64,000 bases of DNA from Neobacillus paridis (GTDB lineage Bacteria; Bacillota; Bacilli; Bacillales; Cytobacillaceae). Below, in pieces: positions 41,760 through 50,467 of the stretch (the stretch's first letter is position 1; the number at the start of each line of letters is the position of its first letter). Both the position numbers and the translations under genes were made by a program. Location: the NCBI RefSeq assembly GCF_016765675.1, contig NZ_JAESWB010000005.1, forward strand, positions 231,996-295,995, written 5' to 3'. The notes beneath the pieces were generated by a model, which saw only the letters and a program-made list of their open reading frames with translations, ran no database searches and had not been told where the DNA came from.

Positions 41760-42226
41760 AATATAGTACGATAATAATATTACTATTCTTATTGATAAAA
41801 ATCAACCCATTTTCAAAATTATTTCGATAATTTAGATATTGTTGAATATTATTCAAAATAATTATTCGTATCTACCACCCCATCGAAAAATTATTCTATG
41901 ATTATTTCAGTCTTATTTTTGACTATATTATAGGTAAAAAAATTTAATAGATCATTTTAAAAAAATCTATTCATTGAATAAAAATTCTTTTACAATAATT
42001 TTTATGCTAAATGAGATGTAGCTTACAAAAGGCTTTAGAATCAGACCGTCGGAATATGAATTCAGCGAGAATTACTAAAAAGCGATAAATTTCTCATTTA
42101 TCGCTTTTTATATAACATAGTTTACATAATATATTTATGATAAATTAGGTGCCTGACACCATTAAATATCTTTCACTATTCCCCTTCAAATGAGTCGATA
42201 ATTCTTAGGAAATGAGCAAGAACATT
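41760..42226. other. AT-rich gap with one hairpin and one palindrome fragment
   Basis: Between the brnQ leader and the mgtC-like gene the sequence is very AT-rich. It holds a 15-bp perfect hairpin (42076-42110) and a GGTGCCTGACACC element (42148-42160) of the dispersed palindrome family. No open frame or riboswitch consensus was recognised. Confidence 0.5.
42076..42110. terminator. Strong bidirectional hairpin terminator
   Basis: TAAAAAGCGATAAAT / ATTTATCGCTTTTTA, 15 bp perfect, loop TTCTC, with A's and T's at its ends. No gene end lies immediately next to it; the nearest minus-strand gene is the mgtC-like gene ending 117 bp away. Confidence 0.65.
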
Positions 42227-42742
42227 TCAGGATCTTAAATTTCTCTTTATCCTTCGTTGTTCTTCTTTTTCGGTAACATTATGTTTTTCTTCGATGAATA
42301 GGCTGATTTTGGCTAAGATAAACGTAATCAATACGGATGCAAATACGATTCCGTAAAATCCGGCACCAATTCCGATGCCGACACCTCCGGCAAAAAACAC
42401 CATGGCCGCTGAAGTTAATCCTTTGACTCGTAATCCGTCTTTTAAAATTAACCCCGCACCTAAAAAACCTAAACCGGATACAATTTGCGCTGTAAGGCGC
42501 ATGGGGTCCATCCGATTATTGATATTTGAACTGCCAAAAAACTCGGCACTATAAATGGAAACAATCGTGATTAACGTACAAGTTACAGAAACATAAGTAA
42601 ATGTCTTCAATCCTGCAGGCTTATTCTTAGCACTGCGGTCCCAACCAATAAACATCCCGAGTAGAGCACTAATTACAAGGCGAAAATAGATCTCCAAATT
42701 TTTTAAAAAATGCTCTTCATAAAAAATGCCTAAATGATCCAT
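42227..42742 (-). CDS. MgtC/SapB-family membrane protein
   Basis: A 171-residue protein with four to five helices. Family hallmarks are RLVISALLGMFIGWDRSAKNKPAGLKTF (core LGMFIGWDR and PAGLKT) and VSGLGFLGAGLILKDG followed by VKGLTSAAMVFFAGGVG. MgtC/SapB proteins are linked to Mg2+ limitation and acid survival; the Bacillus member's role is not settled. The ATG at 42742 is preferred with GGGAGG eight bases upstream. Monocistronic. Confidence 0.82.
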   Translation of the reverse strand: MDHLGIFYEEHFLKNLEIYFRLVISALLGMFIGWDRSAKNKPAGLKTFTYVSVTCTLITIVSIYSAEFFGSSNINNRMDPMRLTAQIVSGLGFLGAGLILKDGLRVKGLTSAAMVFFAGGVGIGIGAGFYGIVFASVLITFILAKISLFIEEKHNVTEKEEQRRIKRNLRS

Positions 42743-42972
42743 CCCCATTACCTCCCTATTTTGACAATTCAGTATATAAATTAGAGAGTTTAAGTATTCG
42801 TATTTCATTAATACGCTACAATACGAAAACATCTTAAATATATTGTTATTCATATGATGCTACTTTTTAGTTTAGAAAGAAATATTACTCGAGGAAGGTT
42901 ATGGCTTTTTATTAATTAGGAAGCACTTTATTGGGCAACTGCTACTTTTTAACAATTCTAAAACATTGAAAA

Positions 42973-42995
42973 AGGAGCCGATCATTTCGACTCCT
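42973..42995 (-). terminator. Terminator of the permease gene
   Basis: AGGAG-TCGA / TCG-CTCCT with one mismatch on each arm, followed by TTTTTC on the minus strand, just beyond the permease stop codon. Confidence 0.55.
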
Positions 42996-43006
42996 ATCTG
43001 GAAAAA

Positions 43007-44077
43007 TTATAGAAAGAACAGGCCTGCCACGCCGCTAAAAATACTTAAGACAATGACGCCACCTGCAACAAAGAATAATACCTTTTTTGGAAATGATTTT
43101 GCTACAAGTAATAAAGATGGCAGGCTGACAGAAGGCAATGCTAATAACAAGGCACCCGCTGGTCCACCGCCAAGACCAAAGGACATAAATGTTTGAATAA
43201 TAGGAATTTCAGCAGCTGTCGGAATCACGAACAGCATGCCGGCAATCGCAAAGCCAATCACAGCCAGCAGGCTATTGGCAGAAGCCGCGCTGATGTGCGG
43301 GAATAGCCAGACACGCACTGCCCCCATCACCAGAACGGAAAGAAAATAAGTTGGAACAATATATAATATCATATCACCGATACTCTTCATCCATCTCGCG
43401 GCAAATGAACGATGATCCTGTTGTTCGCTGTTTTCTATCATTTTTTCAATCTCAATAGAGTCTACCTTTGGTGCAAAGCGGTTTGCCAAATAGCTGATGC
43501 CAAATGTTAACAAAACCCCAAATACAAGGCGTAGTGCAGTAAATTTCCACGATAACACAAAGGTCATGAAAATTAATGTTGCCGGATTAAGCGTCGGGTT
43601 TCCAATCCAAAATGCCAGGCTGGCTCCAACGGATGCTTTTTTCTTGCGTAGGCCGACTGCAATTGGTGCGGCGCAGCAAGTGCACATCATTCCCGGAAGC
43701 GAAGCAAAGCCAGCTGCAGCGGTGCTGCCAAAGGAAGTTTTTCCAAGCACCTTTAACAACCAATTCGTTGGCAGTAATACTTGGACTAATGAACCGATCA
43801 GAATACCGAAAACTGCAGCTTTCCAAACTGCTGTGAAATAAGCAACGGCATAAGACCAGGCGCTGCCCCATGATACTGCAGGCAAGTCAGCTTTATCACC
43901 TAGTATTGATGTCCCAATTGAATGAGTATTCGCTGCTAAAATTGCTTTATTTAAGTATGGATACCATTTTACGTATGAAAGACCGGCAATGGTTATCAAG
44001 AGAAAGATTATAGCATAAACAACAGTCTTTTTTGTCTTTGGCTGGGCTGCTGTTAATGAACTGTTTGCTTGCGCCAT
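43007..44077 (-). CDS. DUF318/ArsP-like permease with CTCCAAP motif
   Basis: A 356-residue membrane permease with eight to ten helices. PGMMCTCCAAPIAVGLRKKK in the first half and ALPSVSLPSLLLVAK near the C-terminus match the ArsP_1/DUF318 (YraQ-like) permeases, where the Cys-rich motif is conserved. Relatives export organoarsenicals; others have unknown cargo. The ATG at 44077 is preferred because GGAGG lies about 11 bases upstream, whereas the upstream ATG is itself part of that site. No arsR-like gene is adjacent, so metalloid specificity is unproven. Confidence 0.72.
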   Translation of the reverse strand: MAQANSSLTAAQPKTKKTVVYAIIFLLITIAGLSYVKWYPYLNKAILAANTHSIGTSILGDKADLPAVSWGSAWSYAVAYFTAVWKAAVFGILIGSLVQVLLPTNWLLKVLGKTSFGSTAAAGFASLPGMMCTCCAAPIAVGLRKKKASVGASLAFWIGNPTLNPATLIFMTFVLSWKFTALRLVFGVLLTFGISYLANRFAPKVDSIEIEKMIENSEQQDHRSFAARWMKSIGDMILYIVPTYFLSVLVMGAVRVWLFPHISAASANSLLAVIGFAIAGMLFVIPTAAEIPIIQTFMSFGLGGGPAGALLLALPSVSLPSLLLVAKSFPKKVLFFVAGGVIVLSIFSGVAGLFFL

Positions 44078-44198
44078 ATTTTGTAAAACCTCCATAATAA
44101 AAAATCGAACTTCAAAATTATATCACAATAATATATAGATATTTATCTAAAAAATAGATAGATTGGATGATTTACTATCGATTATACAGAAGTAAAAA

Positions 44199-44222
44199 AT
44201 CCCATAGATACGTCTATGGGAT
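44199..44222 (-). terminator. Terminator of the BsuPI-type lipoprotein gene
   Basis: ATCCCATAGA / TCTATGGGAT, 10 bp perfect, tetraloop TACG, followed by TTTTTTAC on the minus strand. Confidence 0.75.
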
Positions 44223-44226
44223 AAAT

Positions 44227-44934
44227 CTATTGCATCTTGTTGTGCTCAAACCACTTAATTTCTTTTTGCCCGCTATCATTTTCTATATAAATAAAGGATA
44301 TGGGATCGCCATCTTTATATAACTTTATTTGTTCACGGGCCTGGTCAGATAATTGAAAAGCGACTGCTTTTCCGTCGATATTAACCTCTATAGTGTGCGG
44401 ATCGGCCAGCCCGACCAATTTCCCTTCTCCATGCTGATAGATTGAATTCCTTACATCAAACTGTTTGATTACTTTAGCCTTTACTTCTTTGGCCAATAAA
44501 AATACTTCGATTTTATAGCTGCCATTGACAAGACCGGGGATTTTAAATACGCGGCTGATTTCTTGATTTTTGTCTAATTTTACTTCTTTTAATGCCTGGG
44601 TTGCTAGTACTTCATCGGAATATTTTTTTAGCACATGACCGTTCCCGTCATATAAAATATAATCTGCTTCCAAACCGCTTGCAAAGTTTAGTTTTTGTAG
44701 GGTACCGGTTGAATTTCTAACTTTATAAGTTACGACCACATCCTGTTTCTCTTGCTTTATTTCCAATGTTGCCTCAAATTTGGTTTCGTTTTTATTTTCA
44801 GTTGGAGTTTCCGTTTTCGATGTACCGGGATTTTCCTTTTGATTTTTATTTGTATAACTATTGGTACCGCACCCTGACATCAGTCCAATCACCAAGGCCA
44901 AACACATGAGAGATACAATTCTTTTCTTTAACAT
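44227..44934 (-). CDS. Lipoprotein with BsuPI-like proteinase inhibitor domain
   Basis: A 235-residue predicted lipoprotein. A signal peptide ends in LMSGC (lipidated Cys about residue 22), followed by a Lys/Thr/Asn-rich linker. Residues about 55-145 resemble the BsuPI intracellular proteinase inhibitor fold (VVVTYKVRNSTGTLQKLNFA, DYILYDGNGHVLKKYSD). The C-terminal 70 residues (EGKLVGLADPHTIEVNIDGK) match the short C-terminal domain seen in such lipoproteins. Activity has not been shown for secreted forms. The ATG at 44934 has AAGGGG ten bases upstream. Confidence 0.7.
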   Translation of the reverse strand: MLKKRIVSLMCLALVIGLMSGCGTNSYTNKNQKENPGTSKTETPTENKNETKFEATLEIKQEKQDVVVTYKVRNSTGTLQKLNFASGLEADYILYDGNGHVLKKYSDEVLATQALKEVKLDKNQEISRVFKIPGLVNGSYKIEVFLLAKEVKAKVIKQFDVRNSIYQHGEGKLVGLADPHTIEVNIDGKAVAFQLSDQAREQIKLYKDGDPISFIYIENDSGQKEIKWFEHNKMQ

Positions 44935-45027
44935 CTCTTTCAATCCCCTTTAATGCCATATAGTGGTTTCATCTTTATAGTCGCATTTCCAGGTTAGAAA
45001 GTTACAAAACTTGAAGCCCTAGATATA

Positions 45028-45813
45028 CTATTTGAATTTTTCCAGGATCGGAAATAGTTCACTTAGATGATGAATTTCGTATGTTGGAATCACTTCATTG
45101 CGTGCTTTGTTATGGCGGTTGATCCAAACCGAGCGGATGCCGGCTCGATTTGCTCCGAGAATATCAGTCATCAAATTATCCCCAACCATTAAGGCTTCGT
45201 CTTTTTCTAACGACAATAGCTGCAAAGCATGTTGAAAAAGGGACGGGTCGGGTTTGCCCCTGCCAAAATCCCCTGAAATAACAATTTGGTCAAAATAAGG
45301 GACGAGCTCCGGTGTAATTGTTAGTTTCGTATTTTGCAAGTCTGGTGAACCGTTTGTTAATAGTAAAAGCTGGTATTGATCTTTTAAAGCATCCAAAGTT
45401 TTAAACGTATCTTCATATACAAATGGGAGCTTTTTTCGATTCTCCGGAAAACTTTCGGCTAATTGAAAACCAAAATCAGCATCATCCACGCCCATTTTTT
45501 TCAGCCCCAACGTCCAGGCATCCTTCCGATATCCAGGGACGGTTTCTTTCATTCTGTTAAACTCTTCTTTTTCATCCAGAAAATTCCCCCATAACCCTTC
45601 AAAGGGATTGATTCCAATCATTTGGGTGAAAGGGTAGAATTCATAGCTGGAATAAAGCTGTCTTGCTGCTTCACGAACCGCTTCTTCGAGGGACTCGGGA
45701 TCGATCCCGTAGCGCTGCTCGGCCAGTTTGCACGTAGCTTGAAACGCTTCTTTAACACTTTTCTGATCCCATAGCAGTGTATCGTCTAAATCAAAGAAAA
45801 TCGCTTTTAACAT
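45028..45813 (-). CDS. HAD-superfamily hydrolase, YsaA-like
   Basis: A 261-residue HAD phosphatase of subclass I. Motif [12 protein letters not shown] starts at residue 5, motif II is [11 protein letters not shown] (about 150), motif [15 protein letters not shown] and motif [18 protein letters not shown]. The helical cap between motifs I and II has the length of B. subtilis YsaA. Probable cytosolic sugar- or nucleotide-phosphate phosphatase; the substrate is unknown. Monocistronic, with the start ATG 13 bp after a GAGG element. Confidence 0.8.
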   Translation of the reverse strand: MLKAIFFDLDDTLLWDQKSVKEAFQATCKLAEQRYGIDPESLEEAVREAARQLYSSYEFYPFTQMIGINPFEGLWGNFLDEKEEFNRMKETVPGYRKDAWTLGLKKMGVDDADFGFQLAESFPENRKKLPFVYEDTFKTLDALKDQYQLLLLTNGSPDLQNTKLTITPELVPYFDQIVISGDFGRGKPDPSLFQHALQLLSLEKDEALMVGDNLMTDILGANRAGIRSVWINRHNKARNEVIPTYEIHHLSELFPILEKFK

Positions 45814-45950
45814 GTAGGGGCCTCACTTTCGCATCACCAATAATTTTTCGAATATTTTATTTTATACAACTACTATACAGATAATTAGATTTGCAGGCAA
45901 GAAAAGCTGCGCTGGAACAGGCTTCAGGAAACCAAATTGGGTATAGAAAT

Positions 45951-45976
45951 GGCAGGACCTATGATTAGATCCTGCC
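45951..45976 (-). terminator. Terminator of the methionine aminopeptidase gene
   Basis: GGCAGGA / TCCTGCC with a 12-base loop, 10 bp beyond the stop codon; the following T-run is weak. Confidence 0.45.
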
Positions 45977-45986
45977 TCGCTATTCA

Positions 45987-46887
<901 letters not shown>

Positions 46888-47095
46888 CTACTTGACCGGA
46901 CCACTCTTTCTTCATCGGTTTCGGGCACATAGAGTTTCTCTACTTGACCAAACGACTTCTTTTTCTTCAGTTTCGGGCACGTAGAGCCGCTCTACTTGAC
47001 CGGGCGACTTCTTTTTCTTCGGTTTCGGGCATGTAGAACCTCCCTACTTGACCGGGCAACTCCTTTTTCATCGATTTCGGGCACGTAGGACTTCT
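46888..47095. repeat. 52-bp tandem repeat, four units
   Basis: Four contiguous 52-bp units begin CTACTTGACC at 46888, 46940, 46992 and 47044, with the internal block TTTCGGGCACGTAG in each. Units differ at 5-12 positions. The junctions form GTAGAG-CCG-CTCTAC-type hairpins. 52 is not a multiple of three and stops interrupt all frames, so it is non-coding. Confidence 0.85.
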
Positions 47096-47287
47096 CTTCA
47101 TAATATCTAAAACCTTCCTTTTAGAATCAGGCCTCCGACGTAATTAGATGCTTTACCTGTTTGGGGTAACGATGATAAATTTATATTTCCTTTTTTCCAA
47201 AATCCTATTTTTTTGGCAAACCTCATTTTGGCTAGTATATATATGAAAGCGAAAGTAATGAATGAGAAAACTTCTTGGAAATATCCA
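47096..47287. other. AT-rich non-coding stretch
   Basis: Between the tandem repeat and the SDR terminator I see no open frame, repeat or promoter that I could defend. Confidence 0.4.
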
Positions 47288-47316
47288 AAAAAGAGCCGAT
47301 AAAGTCAGCTCTTTTT
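47288..47316 (-). terminator. Terminator of the SDR gene
   Basis: AAAAAGAGC / GCTCTTTTT with an 11-base loop; T-runs are possible on both strands. Confidence 0.7.
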
Positions 47317-47346
47317 CCCAAAATTACATTTTAAATTCCAATGACC

Positions 47347-48228
47347 CTATCCAATGTTGCTGGCAATCTTCTCAATTAACGGTTTCAACCAATCATGTAA
47401 ATTAGTAAATTGAAACCCGCTATTCGTGGCTTTATCATTCGACATATACCAAGAAACGGGAATGGCGTAGGGAGAGCGAATTTCATCATTGCCAACTAAA
47501 GAAATTCTTGCCTGCTTTCCAACAGCTGTCTCGATTAATTTTATTAGTTCAAATAATGAAATTTTTCCGTTTGCTGTGGCATTAATCGGACCTGACACTT
47601 CCGCCCTACCTGCCCATGCTAAAAATTTTGCTGCTTCCACAGCCTGAATAAATGACATTTCTGCCTTCATATTTAAAAACCCAATGGGGTCCTCGTTCGC
47701 TATCCTTTCAATATGGAAATGTAAACGCCGTGTATAATCATCGGTCCCCATCACGATCGGGAAGCGAACAGCTACAACAGGAAATTGGGCATATTTGTAA
47801 AACACCGCTTCAGCCTGACGCTTCCCTTCTCCATATGTAAAGTCGGAACTATTGCCCATGCGGATTTCATAATGATACGGATCAAAGTCAGACTCAACTT
47901 TTTTGTTTCCATCCGCTTCATACACAGCCATTGTCGACGTGAACACAAGCTTGCCAATTTTCCCGTTGAATACTTCACAAAAGGCTTTGGCATCATTAGG
48001 AGAATAACAAATATTGTCATAGACAATATCAAAACTCCGCCCTTCAACACTCTTTGCCAATTCCTCCTTATTTGAGCGATTGACTAGTAGATGTTCGACT
48101 TTCCCCCCAAAAGGATTACCCGATTGTCCGCGAGTCACCACCGTAACATGATGCCCGCTTTCAAGTAATAACTCCACTAATTTGCGGCCAAAAAAACGAG
48201 TGCCGCCAAGAACTAAAATATTTTTCAA
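47347..48228 (-). CDS. NAD-dependent epimerase/dehydratase (extended SDR)
   Basis: A 293-residue extended short-chain dehydrogenase. The Rossmann glycine motif is LVLGGTRFFGRKLVELLLES at the N-terminus (GGTRFFG), typical of the isoflavone-reductase-like / CSP41 atypical subgroup. KLVFTSTMAVYEAD carries the Ser/Thr and FTYGEGKRQAEAVFY the YxxxK active site. Relatives act on nucleotide sugars or serve as RNA-binding proteins; the substrate is unknown. It is followed downstream by its own terminator. Confidence 0.78.
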   Translation of the reverse strand: MKNILVLGGTRFFGRKLVELLLESGHHVTVVTRGQSGNPFGGKVEHLLVNRSNKEELAKSVEGRSFDIVYDNICYSPNDAKAFCEVFNGKIGKLVFTSTMAVYEADGNKKVESDFDPYHYEIRMGNSSDFTYGEGKRQAEAVFYKYAQFPVVAVRFPIVMGTDDYTRRLHFHIERIANEDPIGFLNMKAEMSFIQAVEAAKFLAWAGRAEVSGPINATANGKISLFELIKLIETAVGKQARISLVGNDEIRSPYAIPVSWYMSNDKATNSGFQFTNLHDWLKPLIEKIASNIG

Positions 48229-48301
48229 CTGTTCTTCCTCCTAATCTAGGTTTCTTAAAAATCGCCACAGAAGATAGCTCAGTCATAATGATGTAGAAAG
48301 T

Positions 48302-48724
48302 TTATTCATAAAATTCCATATGAGATTTTTCCTTTTTATAGTAATCCAGTCTATCCTGCACTGTTCCTGTATGAAATTCGAACTTATGTCCATCAGGATC
48401 CATAAAATAAATAGACTTCTTATCTTTTGCGTCTCTTGACCGACCTGGAAGAATGTTTACATTCTGTTCAACCAATTTGCGGAAAATATTATCAAATTCT
48501 GCTTCCTCTATTGAAAAAGCAATATGTGTATACGACTGGTGAATCTCATTTCGGGGAATATCCTTCTCCTCATTTAAAGCAAGCCATATTCCCCGTAAAT
48601 CAAAATAAGCTGTACTTCTCCCCTTGACTAACAGCTTTGCATCAAACACCTGTTGATAAAATTCTATTGAAGCCTCTAAATTAGAAACTGAAAATAATAT
48701 ATGATTAATACCGTGTATTTGCAT
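48302..48724 (-). CDS. fosB: Metallothiol transferase FosB (fosfomycin resistance)
   Basis: A 140-residue vicinal-oxygen-chelate protein nearly collinear with B. subtilis FosB. It adds bacillithiol to fosfomycin in a divalent-metal-dependent reaction. Metal ligands are His8 (INHILFSVS), His67 (SYTHIAFSI) and Glu116 (HKFEFHTG). Substrate-site sequence [10 protein letters not shown] and [16 protein letters not shown] is also present. It is a chromosomal, intrinsic-type gene with no mobile element beside it. Confidence 0.92.
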   Translation of the reverse strand: MQIHGINHILFSVSNLEASIEFYQQVFDAKLLVKGRSTAYFDLRGIWLALNEEKDIPRNEIHQSYTHIAFSIEEAEFDNIFRKLVEQNVNILPGRSRDAKDKKSIYFMDPDGHKFEFHTGTVQDRLDYYKKEKSHMEFYE

Positions 48725-48883
48725 CTTTTCACCTCATTAATTATCTTAAATAAGTACCCATGGAAAATGTAGTTAATATAAAAATCCGTTCCATACTGAA
48801 TCAAATTTAGTTTCCTTGCCACAGATTGGGATGCGAAATTATCTCGTCAAATCGAATGGTGGTTCATTCACAAGTTTAATATT

Positions 48884-48937
48884 TTTTGACAATTTTGTGA
48901 ACAAAGTTTTGACAATTTTGTGAACAATATGAATAAT
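48884..48937 (+). promoter_or_regulatory. Promoter with duplicated -35 / operator element
   Basis: A 21-bp element (TTTTGACAATTTTGTGAACA plus A) occurs at 48884 and again at 48907, period 23. The second copy gives TTGACA, 17 bp and AATAAT, a sigma-A promoter 24 bp before the small membrane gene. TTGTGAA half-sites and an inverted TTCACAA (48868-48874 region) recall Rex-type operators, without a full palindrome. Confidence 0.5.
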
Positions 48938-48961
48938 AGTATATAAGGAGGGATTAAAAAA

Positions 48962-49222
48962 ATGTTAGAACAGCCAAAAATGTTTCAGGCAGTCATGATT
49001 TCAGGCGGCAGTTTACTTACTGCAGGGATTATCCTCTTCTTGTTTAGCATAATTGCAAACGGTTACAACAATGTTACTGGCATCAGTGTTGGCTTCATGA
49101 TGGGGGCCGTGTTTATTTTTCTGATTGGAGCATTCTTTGTCGCCGCAGAGGAAATGCTGGAAAAAAGAGATCGCGGCAGCCAAGTCATCCCTCTGTACCT
49201 TACTAAGGGACGTCTTAAATAA
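48962..49222 (+). CDS. Small two-helix membrane protein, copy 1
   Basis: An 86-residue protein with two membrane helices (about 12-33 and 41-62) and a conserved tail FLIGAFFVAAEEMLEKRDRG. It is paralogous to the next gene: both have FLIG-x2-F-x3-EEM-x2-x2-D-x-G spacing and a Pro followed by Gly-Leu near the C-terminus. AAGGAGGG precedes the ATG. Function is unknown. Its position beside qox is suggestive but the gene is convergent to that operon. Confidence 0.65.
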   Translation: MLEQPKMFQAVMISGGSLLTAGIILFLFSIIANGYNNVTGISVGFMMGAVFIFLIGAFFVAAEEMLEKRDRGSQVIPLYLTKGRLK

Positions 49223-49281
49223 CACTCCTTTTCATACAAGGATCAATAAAATGTTTCAATCATAATAAGGGGGCCGTTCTA

Positions 49282-49548
49282 ATGAATTCACGGATGAAAA
49301 TATTACATGCCACCAAATGGGCCGGCAGTATAACATTAGTAATGGGTATCATGATATTTTTCTCTGGAATTGGAAGCGGTTTAATTCCAATTATCGGTAT
49401 TGGTATCGGAACCATTGTGGGAGCGATCATGTTCTTTCTTATTGGCATGCTTTTTATCACCACCGAGGAAATGGTTGAAAATACAGATAAGGGAACAGAA
49501 ATTTCTCCCATTAAACCAAGAAACGGACTGTATTTAGTAAAAAGATAG
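49282..49548 (+). CDS. Small two-helix membrane protein, copy 2
   Basis: An 88-residue paralog of the preceding gene, starting 59 bp after it. It has two helices (about 14-32 and 38-62), a Gly/Ile-rich middle (GLIPIIGIGIGTIVGAI) and tail MFFLIGMLFITTEEMVENTD. A ribosome site AAGGGGG precedes the ATG by about ten bases. The two are co-transcribed from 48909 and end at the hairpin 49550-49569. Hetero-oligomer formation is possible (inference). Confidence 0.65.
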   Translation: MNSRMKILHATKWAGSITLVMGIMIFFSGIGSGLIPIIGIGIGTIVGAIMFFLIGMLFITTEEMVENTDKGTEISPIKPRNGLYLVKR

Positions 49549-49549
49549 A

Positions 49550-49575
49550 GAGCATCCCAAAAGATGCTCCCCCTT
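49550..49575. terminator. Terminator between small membrane genes and qoxD
   Basis: GAGCATC / GATGCTC with loop CCAAAA, followed by CCCCCTTCTT; it lies between convergent genes and may serve both. Confidence 0.6.
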
Positions 49576-49587
49576 CTTAACTTTATC

Positions 49588-49869
49588 CTACATATCCCAA
49601 AGGAAAATAAGTAATGTCCCAAATATGGTTACCAAGGCAATCCCGATCATAAAATAGACCTTACCGTAAATGATCCATTTATCTTCTGTTTCACCGGCAT
49701 GCATGAACACAACAAGCTGCAAGAGAGCCTGCACAAATGCGGTGATTAACAGCACAGTTATCCCTTGAGCAAATGTCAAATCCAAGAAGTAGACTGCCAG
49801 GGCTGCTGCTGTCAGGACTAAGGAAAAGACAAAGCCCATTATTTGTTTTCGCGGAAATAATTCGCTCAT
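49588..49869 (-). CDS. qoxD: Menaquinol oxidase aa3-600 subunit IV
   Basis: A 93-residue, three-helix protein of the cytochrome oxidase/quinol oxidase subunit IV (CyoD/QoxD) family. Helix 3 contains LLQLVVFMHAGETEDKW, the HAGE-type loop typical of the family. It starts 1 bp after qoxC ends and is the last gene of qoxABCD. It aids assembly of the haem-copper core. Confidence 0.88.
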   Translation of the reverse strand: MSELFPRKQIMGFVFSLVLTAAALAVYFLDLTFAQGITVLLITAFVQALLQLVVFMHAGETEDKWIIYGKVYFMIGIALVTIFGTLLIFLWDM

Positions 49870-49870
49870 C

Positions 49871-50467
49871 TTACATCATTCCTTTCAAGTAGATGAAGCT
49901 GAAGATAAAGATCCAAACAACATCTAAGAAATGCCAATAAAGTGAGAAAATAAATGATTTATTCGCCGTTTCTTTCGTCAAGCCGCGTTTTTTCAACTGC
50001 ATGAGAATGGCCGACCCCCAGAATAATCCAAAGGTCACGTGCGCTCCATGTGTTCCCAATGTCAACATTAAAATTGCTGTAAAGGCACTCGTTTGCAGTG
50101 TTGCACCCTCATGGATATAGGTGATAAATTCATCAATTTCCAGGCCTAAGAATCCTAGACCAAGAAGAAGTGTAATCACAAAGAATGCAGTCATCGCCTT
50201 TTTGTTGCCAATCCGCATCGCGTGAACACCAAGTCCAATCGTAAAACTGCTGGTTAATAAAATGAGCGTTTCCATTAACACTGGCGTGATTTCAAAAATT
50301 TCCGTACCGCTTGGACCACCTCCAACTCGATGCTCCAACGTAAAATAGGAGGTAAAAAGAGTCGCAAACAGCATAATTTCAGCAGCAAGGAAAACCCAGA
50401 AGCCAAATATATTCAGTCCGTTTTGTTTTGTACTATACTCTAATGGCAGCGAGTGATCGATTTTCAT
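49871..50467 (-). CDS. qoxC: Menaquinol oxidase aa3-600 subunit III
   Basis: A 198-residue, five-helix subunit III (CyoC/QoxC). Signature sequences are NIFGFWVFLAAEIMLFATLF, TLGTHGAHVTFGLFWG and FSLYWHFLDVVWIFIF. Its ATG overlaps the qoxB stop codon by one base (TAATG), which couples translation. Confidence 0.92.
   Translation of the reverse strand: MKIDHSLPLEYSTKQNGLNIFGFWVFLAAEIMLFATLFTSYFTLEHRVGGGPSGTEIFEITPVLMETLILLTSSFTIGLGVHAMRIGNKKAMTAFFVITLLLGLGFLGLEIDEFITYIHEGATLQTSAFTAILMLTLGTHGAHVTFGLFWGSAILMQLKKRGLTKETANKSFIFSLYWHFLDVVWIFIFSFIYLKGMM

Noticed and set aside
46888..47095. CRISPR array
   Set aside because: The 52-bp units are contiguous and similar along their whole length, with no unique spacers and no cas genes.
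48868..48927. Complete Rex operator
   Set aside because: Only half-sites TTGTGAA and TTCACAA are present with wrong spacing; no TTGTGAA-N4-TTCACAA palindrome.
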